A DNA stretch of 5,881 bases from Hadesarchaea archaeon. GTDB lineage: Archaea > Hadarchaeota > Hadarchaeia > Hadarchaeales > Hadarchaeaceae. Each line of letters starts with the position of its first letter. The stretch's first letter is position 1. This document shows, piece by piece, positions 1-5,737 of the stretch. Both the position numbers and the translations under genes were made by a program. The stretch is from NCBI GenBank assembly GCA_030616505.1, contig JAUWXD010000026.1:1-5881 (forward strand), written 5' to 3'. The notes beneath the pieces were generated by a model, which saw only the letters and a program-made list of their open reading frames with translations, had not been told where the DNA came from and made no database searches.

Positions 1-1
1 C

Positions 2-754
2 ATCGATGTCGCAAAACTAGCGTCCTTCCAAGAAAGCAAACCATTCATATCGGTGCCAACCGCAGCGTCTCACGATGGAATTGCCTCGTCCAGGGCGTCA
101 ATTCGGGGGGGACGGAAACCTACATCGATCGAGACCCACGCCCCCATCGCAATCGTTGCCGACACCCTCATCATCAAACACGCGCCCCATCGTCTGCTAG
201 CAGCAGGCTGTGGAGACTTGGTTGCAAATTTCACTGCCGTCAGAGACTGGAATCTGGCGCGCCGCCTTCGTGGAGAGCCCTATAGCGAGTATGCTGCGAC
301 CCTATCGCTAGTGAGCGCCCAGATTGTGATGGAAAACGCGGAAACCATCAGCCGCCACACAGAGGAGAGCGTGCGGAAAGTTGTGAAAGCTCTTATATCT
401 AGCAGCGTGGCGATGGCCATAGCGGGAAGCAGTCGGCCAGCGAGCGGGGCGGAACATCTCTTCAGCCATGCTTTGAATATTGTCGCTCCAAAGCCAGCCC
501 TCCACGGTGAACAGTGCGGAGTAGGCGCAATCATGATGGCATGCCTGCACGGAGAGAACTGGCAGGCGATGAAAGGGGCGCTTCAAACGATGAAAGCCCC
601 AACAACTGCAAAAGAACTTGGTATCCAACCCAAACACATAATAAAAGCTCTCACTATCGCGCATCGCATAAGGCCCGAGCGTTACACCATTTTAAAGAAT
701 GGCCTAAAACCGCGTGCGGCCGAGCAACTAGCAAAAGTCACAGGGATTATTTAA
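2..754 (+). CDS. egsA: sn-glycerol-1-phosphate dehydrogenase (EgsA), 5'-truncated by the window edge
   Basis: This NAD(P)-dependent, metal-dependent enzyme reduces dihydroxyacetone phosphate to sn-glycerol-1-phosphate, the backbone of archaeal ether lipids, in the cytoplasm. The frame is open from base 2 and gives 250 residues. The family is about 350 long, so roughly 100 N-terminal residues with the start of the nucleotide-binding fold lie outside. The fragment begins with IDVAKLAS, which in this family directly follows a Gly-rich nucleotide-binding loop, then carries [14 protein letters not shown], the family hallmark. Probable metal ligands, by analogy with glycerol dehydrogenases, are Asp72 (GCGDL), His152 (EHLFSH) and His168 (LHGEQ), counted within the fragment. 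A GTG at base 53 is an internal Val codon, not the start, because homology continues upstream of it. The gene ends 39 bases before the lipid prenyltransferase gene on the same strand, suggesting co-transcription. Identification is firm; only the 5' end is missing. Confidence 0.95.
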   Translation: MDVAKLASFQESKPFISVPTAASHDGIASSRASIRGGRKPTSIETHAPIAIVADTLIIKHAPHRLLAAGCGDLVANFTAVRDWNLARRLRGEPYSEYAATLSLVSAQIVMENAETISRHTEESVRKVVKALISSSVAMAIAGSSRPASGAEHLFSHALNIVAPKPALHGEQCGVGAIMMACLHGENWQAMKGALQTMKAPTTAKELGIQPKHIIKALTIAHRIRPERYTILKNGLKPRAAEQLAKVTGII

Positions 755-783
755 GCCGCTTCGAGGTAGAGGTCAAAGTTAAA

Positions 784-789
784 GGGTGA
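784..789 (+). promoter_or_regulatory. Ribosome binding site of the prenyltransferase gene
   Basis: GGGTGA lies four bases before the ATG at 794. Its GGTGA part matches the 3' half of the Shine-Dalgarno consensus GGAGGTGA. It supports 794 as the start and translation from an internal site on an egsA transcript. The 39-base gap after egsA shows no clear TATA box. Confidence 0.55.
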
Positions 790-793
790 AAAA

Positions 794-1660
794 ATGCGCC
801 TGCCACCTGCCCTCGAGCTCGCCAGACCACTCAACTGCATGTTCACAGGAGTGGCTGTTCTCATCGGGGTAGCGGTCACGGTTGGTTTGAATGTATCTGG
901 ACTCGTCCTCCTCTTGGCCTTCGGTGCAGCAGCGCTTGTCGCAGCTGGTGGGAACGCGATAAATGACTACTTCGATCGAAAAATAGACAAGATAAATCGT
1001 CCCGATCGTCCAATTCCTTCAGGTAAGATAACTCCTCGTAAAGCATTGGTGCTTGCGCTCGTGTTTTTTGCAATCGGAATTTCATTGACCGTGTTCCTGA
1101 ACCCATACTGCTTGCTGCTGGCCGAGTTGAACGCACTGATGTTGGTAGTATACGCTGCAAAGCTGAAGCGCGTGGGACTTTCTGGCAACCTGACAATAGG
1201 CTACTTGGTAGGCTCGACATTCCTTTTCGGAGGACTTGCGACTGCTTATCTGCGGGTGGGGCCCCTGATTCCTAGTGGGCTTCTCATTCTAGTGCTAATG
1301 TCGGCGCTCTCCACAGTCGGACGTGAGTTGATCAAAGGAATTGAAGACATGCGAGGGGATCGGAAACTCAGGTTCAAGACGTTCCCGCTTCGTCACGGCT
1401 CGGGAAAAGCAGCGGTGTTAGCCATCGGATTTATTGGCACCGCGATAATCATCTCGCCACTCCCGTATCTGCTGGGGATATTCGGTTGGACATACCTTGC
1501 CCCCGTAGGGCTCTCAATCGCTGCTTTCATCGCTGCGGCTGCAATAATTGCACGAAGCCAGAAGCCTGAAGTCGCGAGCCGGGCATCGCTTGCGTGTAAA
1601 ATAGGGATGGGATTGGGGCTGCTCGCGTTCTTGGCTGGTGTTTTAGCCAATATAATGTGA
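794..1660 (+). CDS. UbiA-superfamily prenyltransferase, probable digeranylgeranylglyceryl phosphate synthase
   Basis: This integral membrane enzyme probably transfers a second geranylgeranyl group from GGPP to geranylgeranylglyceryl phosphate, giving the archaeal lipid core DGGGP. The 288 residues match the family length, and most of the protein consists of hydrophobic segments, compatible with the usual eight or nine helices. The first Asp-rich motif is at residues 57-65 (N57, D58, D61, D65), followed by NRPDRPIPSGKI at 68-79, typical of archaeal UbiA proteins. The second is at 184-189 (E184, D185, G188, D189), inside a GREL-x-KGIEDMRGD context. These Asp residues bind Mg-diphosphate in the family. 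A GGTGA ribosome site supports the ATG at 794. Position directly behind egsA favours the lipid role over menaquinone or haem O prenylation, which use related enzymes; this substrate assignment is inference. The gene is convergent with the nuclease gene, with 25 bases between stop codons. Confidence 0.88.
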   Translation: MRLPPALELARPLNCMFTGVAVLIGVAVTVGLNVSGLVLLLAFGAAALVAAGGNAINDYFDRKIDKINRPDRPIPSGKITPRKALVLALVFFAIGISLTVFLNPYCLLLAELNALMLVVYAAKLKRVGLSGNLTIGYLVGSTFLFGGLATAYLRVGPLIPSGLLILVLMSALSTVGRELIKGIEDMRGDRKLRFKTFPLRHGSGKAAVLAIGFIGTAIIISPLPYLLGIFGWTYLAPVGLSIAAFIAAAAIIARSQKPEVASRASLACKIGMGLGLLAFLAGVLANIM

Positions 1661-1668
1661 TGCTGAGC

Positions 1669-1699
1669 AGTGGACAACGCGATAATCAACTTATCCACT
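1669..1699. repeat. Imperfect inverted repeat between convergent genes
   Basis: AGTGGA at 1669-1674 is the exact reverse complement of TCCACT at 1694-1699, with a 19-base spacer. GATAA (1681-1685) and TTATC (1691-1695) form an overlapping, mutually exclusive small repeat. The arms lie in the 25-base gap after the prenyltransferase stop and in the last codons of the nuclease gene. A bidirectional hairpin at the 3' ends is possible, but there is no T-run beside it, and a six-base stem can occur by chance. Confidence 0.2.
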
Positions 1700-2150
1700 T
1701 GTACGGGTTGAACTCGGAAGGTGGGATGAACATTATTTCAGCATGCCCTCTTTGCAAAATCTCTGTGTTCAAGTTCATCCAAGACCCATCGACTTCCACA
1801 TAAACAACTGCAATGATTCTGCCGTAGTGGTCTCTAGGGTCCAGATCATCCACATCCAAGCCGATTTCTGTTCCGGGAGGACAAAAATTCTCGACGAACT
1901 CCTTCGCCTCTCTCCCTCCGGGCTCTTCCTGTGGGTGAATCTCAGGAGTGTCAATCCCGACCAACCTGACCTTCCCACCACCTTGGAGGTTGATGGTGTC
2001 GCCATCGACTACATAGTCCACAACCACTATCCGTTCGATATTGGGCTGACCTTGCCGCTGGGCTGGAGATGATGATGAATACCCTAAAATGAGAGCGGCG
2101 CAGACTAAGACCACGATGCCACATGCCAAAATCACAAAAACTTTCTTCAC
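1686..2150 (-). CDS. Thermonuclease-like (staphylococcal nuclease fold) protein, membrane-anchored or secreted
   Basis: This is a calcium-dependent phosphodiesterase type that cleaves DNA and RNA, here probably outside the cell. Residues 1-3 (MKK) and a hydrophobic stretch at about 4-23 form a signal peptide or N-terminal anchor, followed by a Ser/Gln/Pro linker and the nuclease domain from about residue 40 to 150. Active-site residues of staphylococcal nuclease all have counterparts: D51 in VDGDT (its D21), R62 (R35), D67 and E70 in GIDTPE (D40, E43), and R111 in DHYGR (R87). Length 154 is normal for a compact secreted member. The start is GTG at 2150-2148: an in-frame stop lies upstream at about 2184-2186 with no ATG, GTG or TTG between, and a weak GGAA precedes it. 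No proper lipobox is seen: Cys10 sits too early and Cys17 lacks a small residue before it. It stands alone on its strand, so a link to its neighbours is not implied. Confidence 0.88.
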   Translation of the reverse strand: MKKVFVILACGIVVLVCAALILGYSSSSPAQRQGQPNIERIVVVDYVVDGDTINLQGGGKVRLVGIDTPEIHPQEEPGGREAKEFVENFCPPGTEIGLDVDDLDPRDHYGRIIAVVYVEVDGSWMNLNTEILQRGHAEIMFIPPSEFNPYKWIS

Positions 2151-2182
2151 TCTTATTCCGCTGAGGTTTTGAGCGGGGGATG

Positions 2183-2202
2183 TTTATAAAGAAAAAATAT
2201 TT
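2183..2202. promoter_or_regulatory. Divergent promoter region with two symmetric TATA-like boxes
   Basis: TTTATAAA (2183-2190) and AAATATTT (2195-2202) lie between the leftward nuclease gene and the rightward acylphosphatase-helicase pair. TTTATAAA is a perfect palindrome and AAATATTT nearly so, so either could seat TBP in both directions. Counting about 26 bases from the first box puts transcription starts near 2213 (rightward) and 2160 (leftward), close to the ATG at 2217 and the GTG at 2150. From the second box they would fall near 2225 and 2172. Both readings give short leaders. I see no convincing BRE on either side, so usage is inference. Confidence 0.5.
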
Positions 2203-2237
2203 TGCCTGAGCGCACAATGGAGTTATTGGTCGATCTC

Positions 2238-2519
2238 ATGAAAGCTCGGGCCCACGTGCAAATCGGCGGTTATGTGACTGGCGTTTTCTTTAGATATAGT
2301 ACCCAGAAGCTGGCTCAGCAACTCGGAGTGACTGGATGGATACGAAACTTGAGTAGCAGTAAAATCGAGGCAGTGTTCGAGGGTGAGCACGAGAAGGTCG
2401 AGGAGATGGTAAAGTTTTGTCATCGCGGACCTCCGGGCGCTAATGTGGGCGACGTGGATGTGAAATGGGAAAAATATCAGGGCGAGTTCTCTGGGTTCGA
2501 GATCAAATACTGGCGGTAA
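2238..2519 (+). CDS. acyP: Acylphosphatase
   Basis: This small cytoplasmic enzyme hydrolyses carboxyl-phosphate bonds such as acetyl phosphate or 1,3-bisphosphoglycerate; its physiological role in archaea is not settled. From the ATG at 2238 it has 93 residues, the family norm. Catalytic residues are present: R19 in GVFFRYS and N37 in GWIRN, 18 apart as in the muscle enzyme (R23, N41). CHRGPPGANV at mid-length is also typical. The phosphate-loop signature usually read GRVQGV is GYVTGV here (residues 11-16), an unusual change. Starts at 2217 (ATG) and 2202 (TTG) are in frame. I prefer 2238 because archaeal homologues begin just before an RAH-like strand; however, the TATA box spacing would also suit a near-leaderless start at 2217, which adds seven residues. 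The stop codon lies one base before the helicase ATG, so the two are almost surely co-transcribed. Confidence 0.9.
   Translation: MKARAHVQIGGYVTGVFFRYSTQKLAQQLGVTGWIRNLSSSKIEAVFEGEHEKVEEMVKFCHRGPPGANVGDVDVKWEKYQGEFSGFEIKYWR
2512..2517 (+). promoter_or_regulatory. Likely ribosome binding site of the helicase gene
   Basis: GGCGGT differs by one base from the Shine-Dalgarno core GGAGGT and is embedded in the last two codons and stop of acylphosphatase. It is three bases from the ATG at 2521 and nine from the in-frame ATG at 2527. The spacing therefore favours 2527 slightly, which would remove only two residues from the helicase. Confidence 0.4.
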
Positions 2520-2520
2520 C

Positions 2521-5388
2521 ATGGAAATGTCAGAAAAAACTAATGTGTTCGATGCGCTGGCTAGGCCGATTCGCAAGTTGTTGACCGAGCGAGGGCTCAC
2601 CGAACCAACATTGCCACAGCAGAAATCGATTCCAAAGATTCTAGAAGGCAAAAATGTGCTACTGATAGCTCCTTCTGGAACTGGAAAGACCGAAAGCGCA
2701 TTTTTACCAGTACTTCACCAGCTCCTGCTCTCCCAGACGCGTGAGCGCGGAATCAAAGTTATTTATATCACCCCACTCAGGGCCCTCAACCGTGATATGC
2801 TCGGGCGCCTAGAGCAGTGGTGCCGCGCCCTAGACTTGCGGATTTCTGTTCGTCACGGAGATACAGCGACACGCGACCGGAGAGCTCAGTCATTAAGCCC
2901 TCCGGACATTATGATTACTACGCCGGAAACGCTCCAGATATTCTTGCTAGGGCGAAGGTTGAGCGAGCATCTCCGAAGCGTGCGGTGGGTAATCGTCGAT
3001 GAAATCCACGAACTCGCGGACAACAAGCGCGGGGCGCAGCTTTCATTATCTCTCGAGCGACTTCGGGAACTCAAGGGTAGCGAGTTCCAGCGGATTGGGC
3101 TCTCTGCCACTATAGGGTCTCCACAAGAGGTCGCGCGGTTTTTGGTTGGAGCTGAAAGACAGTGTGAAATCGTTGATGTCAGCGTTGCGCGTGAGTTAAA
3201 GCTTGATGTCGTATATCCCGAAGCAACCAAAGGCGATGTGAGACTCGCGAGCAAACTCTACACATATCCTCCAGTCGCGGCTAGGTTACGGGTGATGCGA
3301 AAACACATCGAGGACCATGACTCTACGTTGATTTTTACGAACACGCGTTCCACCGCGGAAATATTGGCCCGTCGCTTCCGTCTCTGGGATATCCACTTCC
3401 CTCTGAGTGTTCACCACGGCTCGCTTTCTAGTTTCACGCGCCTGAAGGCCGAACAGGGGCTGAAACGGGGGGAACTCAAGAGCTTAATCTGCACTTCGTC
3501 GATGGAGCTCGGATTGGATATAGGACGCATTGACCTAGTGGTCCAGTACAATTCACCACGCCAGGCTACACGACTGCTCCAGAGAGTCGGACGTAGCGGC
3601 CATCGTATAGGTGAGGTGTCAAAGGGGGTGATAGTCGTCCAAGACCCAGATGATGCCCTCGAGTCTATCGTTATCACGGCACGCTCATATCGGCGAGAAC
3701 TTGAGCCGGTTTCGGTGACTGAAAAGCCCCTAGATGTGCTACTGCACGCACTTGTATCGATGCTCACAGCGAGGCGCAGGGGTAGTGTCGATGAAGCATA
3801 CGAGATATTCAAGCGTGCCTATCCGTTCAGAGACCTAACCAAGGATGACCTGCTCAAAGTGCTCGGGTTCGCGCAAAGCTTAGAGCGACGGCTGCTGTGG
3901 ATGTCTGAAGATGGACAAGAATTCTCGCGCCCTAGATCAACAGAACGAGTTTTCGACTACTACTTCGGTAACCTCTCTATGATCCCTGACGCCAGGCAGT
4001 ACCTTGTGGTGGACGATGAACGAAATCAACCAATTGGAATCCTGGATGAGTCGTTCGTAGCTGAGTATGGAGAACCCGGTGTGAAATTTGTAATCGGCGG
4101 AGAGCCCTGGAGAATTATGCAGGTCTTCAAGGACAAAGTATACGTAAAGTCTGATAAGGACCCTCTCGGAGCGATTCCGACTTGGATAGGGGAGGAGATC
4201 CCTGTACCCTACTCAGTAGCCCAAGAAGTGGGGAAACTCAGAGCACGGCTTGAGGAGCTTTCTCGTGAAAACAAAAAATTCGACGATGTCGCTGCTGAGC
4301 TCGCAGTGCGGTACGGCGTCGCATCTGACACAATGGAACTCGCGCTCGCCGATGCCCACAAGCAATACAGAGCAGGTTTGTCCTTGCCCACCGATCGACG
4401 GGTGACGGTGGAGCAGGTGAAGGAGGTATGTGTTGTCAACGCCTGCTTCGGGACGCTCACCAACCGAACACTCGCGCGACTACTGGCCCACAAAGCTTCT
4501 GTCGAACTCGGGGAGACAACCGCGACCTCCGTGGACCCTTACCGGATTCTGCTCCGCTCGGAAACGCTTGAGCCTGAAAAGGTGATTGAAATCCTCAAAG
4601 GAGGGCTCAGCACAAACCTCCAGCGGGATTTGCGAGAAATCATCGAGCAGAGCCGTTTCTTCCGACGGAGATTGGCCCAAGTGGCTCGGCGAATGGGCGT
4701 TCTCGAACGTGGAGCCGAACTCACTAGTTCAGTCCTGGACAAGCTCATGCATGCACTAAAAGGTACTCCGGCGTTCGAGGAGGCGTTTAAGGAAGTCGTG
4801 CGCAAAGACCTAGACCCAAAGCGTGCGCTCGAGGTGTTGGAACGCATTCGAAGCGGCGAGATTGAAGTGGTCTCATTGGGTGGACAAACAGAACCAACTC
4901 CTGTGTCAAGCTCGGCATGGCACCAGCGCTATCGCGCTCTCGAACCAGTGATGCCTGAGCGCCTCAGGTTGCTGGCGATAGCTTCGACCAAAGCGCGACT
5001 GCTCAGCGAGGCCAGAACTTTCGCGTGCACCAAGTGCAAGGAGTATGTAGAGGAACTCCATCTCCACGAGGTCGATGAAAAACCCAAGTGTCCGCAATGT
5101 GAATCAACGATGCTGGGGATAGTGGAAGAATCGGCTGAGGAGGTTCAGAGAGCAATAGGACTCTTAGAACGGGGAAGAAAAAGTTCGATTTGGCGAGAGA
5201 TAGAAGAGAGTTCTAAGCTCATCAACCAATACGGAAAGTTAGCAGCTCTAGTATTGGTTGGTAAGGGAATCACGCCTGATGGAGCCAAGGATATATTGGT
5301 CAGGGAACATAAGATGACAAACAAGTTTTTGGAACTTTTGCTTCGAAAGGAGCGAGAGTCATTATTCAGGCGTTTCAAGTGGACGTAG
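2521..5388 (+). CDS. lhr: Lhr-type superfamily 2 ATP-dependent helicase with C-terminal zinc ribbon
   Basis: This is a 3'-5' DNA or DNA/RNA unwinding motor of the Lhr family, linked to repair and RNA handling. It has 955 residues; archaeal Lhr proteins are usually about 850-950. Motifs in order: APSGTGKTE (50-58, Walker Lys56), TPLRALN (84-90), TTPETL (133-138), DEIH box (160-163), SAT (195-197), IFTNTRS (271-277), TSSMELGLDIG (325-335) and QRVGRSGHR (354-362). A winged-helix-like part follows (about 400-485), then the Lhr beta-barrel (about 490-570, with FVAEYGEPG and GAIPTWIGEEIP). After that comes the Lhr-specific C-terminal region, with LPTDRR and NACFGTLTNRT. Cys836, 839, 857 and 860 form a CxxC-17-CxxC zinc ribbon near the end, followed by about 95 charged helical residues. 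ATG 2527 is an equally possible start. The gene directly follows acylphosphatase and is intact. No metallophosphoesterase or ligase partner, as seen beside some bacterial Lhr genes, is visible. The Lhr1/Lhr2 subgroup cannot be assigned by eye. Confidence 0.93.
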   Translation: MEMSEKTNVFDALARPIRKLLTERGLTEPTLPQQKSIPKILEGKNVLLIAPSGTGKTESAFLPVLHQLLLSQTRERGIKVIYITPLRALNRDMLGRLEQWCRALDLRISVRHGDTATRDRRAQSLSPPDIMITTPETLQIFLLGRRLSEHLRSVRWVIVDEIHELADNKRGAQLSLSLERLRELKGSEFQRIGLSATIGSPQEVARFLVGAERQCEIVDVSVARELKLDVVYPEATKGDVRLASKLYTYPPVAARLRVMRKHIEDHDSTLIFTNTRSTAEILARRFRLWDIHFPLSVHHGSLSSFTRLKAEQGLKRGELKSLICTSSMELGLDIGRIDLVVQYNSPRQATRLLQRVGRSGHRIGEVSKGVIVVQDPDDALESIVITARSYRRELEPVSVTEKPLDVLLHALVSMLTARRRGSVDEAYEIFKRAYPFRDLTKDDLLKVLGFAQSLERRLLWMSEDGQEFSRPRSTERVFDYYFGNLSMIPDARQYLVVDDERNQPIGILDESFVAEYGEPGVKFVIGGEPWRIMQVFKDKVYVKSDKDPLGAIPTWIGEEIPVPYSVAQEVGKLRARLEELSRENKKFDDVAAELAVRYGVASDTMELALADAHKQYRAGLSLPTDRRVTVEQVKEVCVVNACFGTLTNRTLARLLAHKASVELGETTATSVDPYRILLRSETLEPEKVIEILKGGLSTNLQRDLREIIEQSRFFRRRLAQVARRMGVLERGAELTSSVLDKLMHALKGTPAFEEAFKEVVRKDLDPKRALEVLERIRSGEIEVVSLGGQTEPTPVSSSAWHQRYRALEPVMPERLRLLAIASTKARLLSEARTFACTKCKEYVEELHLHEVDEKPKCPQCESTMLGIVEESAEEVQRAIGLLERGRKSSIWREIEESSKLINQYGKLAALVLVGKGITPDGAKDILVREHKMTNKFLELLLRKERESLFRRFKWT

Positions 5389-5418
5389 CCAGATGACAAT
5401 CGGTCAGTTGTAAAAACG

Positions 5419-5703
5419 TTATCTCTTTCTTTTCCTTTTTGTCATTCTCGTTTTCGTTTTCTTCTCCCAAGCGTGACCATATTTGATTCCCCAGTGGGCC
5501 CATATTGGACCGAGTATCCCGCCCACGACGAGAACCGATATTATGAATATGGCCAAACTCTTGGAAATACCAAAGTCTCCAGCGTAAAACCACAGGAACA
5601 CTATAAGGAAGATCAGCCAGCCAACACCTACTACGATTGAAACTGCAACTCTTGAAGCCAACCCTGGCGGCATTTCTCCTTCATGACATTCATTTTTTTT
5701 CAT
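5419..5703 (-). CDS. Small two-helix membrane protein with basic C-terminal tail, function unknown
   Basis: I do not recognise a named family. From the ATG at 5703 the protein has 94 residues: a short polar N-terminus (MKKNECHEGE), a hydrophobic helix at about 19-41 rich in Val, Ile, Trp and Phe, a short loop (AGDFGISKS), and a second helix at about 49-71. A tail of 23 residues follows, with Lys/Arg dominating the last 14. By the positive-inside rule both ends should be cytoplasmic, with the loop outside. The start is set by GAGG five bases upstream. The frame stays open up to an ATG at 5841, but the extra 46 residues overlap another plausible gene end and look like out-of-frame reading. ATG at 5673 is a weaker alternative, with GGAG only two bases away. 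It is convergent with the helicase (30 bases between stops) and 34 bases downstream of the right-edge gene. Its own promoter is possible: TTTAAA near 5737-5742. Confidence 0.68.
   Translation of the reverse strand: MKKNECHEGEMPPGLASRVAVSIVVGVGWLIFLIVFLWFYAGDFGISKSLAIFIISVLVVGGILGPIWAHWGIKYGHAWEKKTKTRMTKRKRKR
5423..5467 (+). terminator. T-rich tract, likely terminator of the acylphosphatase-helicase transcript
   Basis: Starting 34 bases after the helicase stop, this 45-base stretch is almost all pyrimidine, with T-runs of three to five bases (TTTCCTTTTT, TTTTCGTTTT). Archaeal RNA polymerase can terminate on such U-tracts without a hairpin. On the other strand the same bases encode the Lys/Arg-rich tail of the convergent membrane protein, so the composition could instead be a coding effect. 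Confidence 0.45.
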
Positions 5704-5708
5704 TTTAT

Positions 5709-5712
5709 CCTC
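5709..5712 (-). promoter_or_regulatory. Ribosome binding site that fixes the membrane-protein start
   Basis: On the minus strand GAGG sits five bases before the ATG at 5703. This spacing is good for an archaeal Shine-Dalgarno site and argues for the 94-residue form over the 140-residue reading from 5841, whose upstream bases show no need for such an internal site. Confidence 0.55.
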
Positions 5713-5737
5713 AACTAAAGAAAAGATTTGAAACCGT

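Noticed and set aside
53..754. egsA starting at the GTG at base 53
   Set aside because: The family sequence (IDVAKLAS, then [12 protein letters not shown]) runs continuously through this point from base 2, so the GTG is an internal Val codon and the gene is truncated by the window edge.
514..789. 91-residue plus-strand frame overlapping the end of egsA and the gap after it
   Set aside because: It lies mostly inside egsA in another frame and its product is low-order Arg/Ser/His-rich sequence, typical of an out-of-frame reading.
1743..2072. 109-residue plus-strand frame opposite the nuclease gene
   Set aside because: The minus-strand frame has every staphylococcal-nuclease catalytic residue, so this is its antisense shadow.
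2223..2651. 142-residue minus-strand frame across acylphosphatase and the helicase start
   Set aside because: It is antisense to two confidently identified genes and shows no domain of its own.
2521..5388. Helicase as part of a defence system
   Set aside because: Lhr helicases are widespread in archaea, the domain order is the ordinary Lhr one, and no nuclease, methylase, toxin or mobile-element gene is adjacent in the same operon. The exported nuclease is on the opposite strand with its own promoter side.
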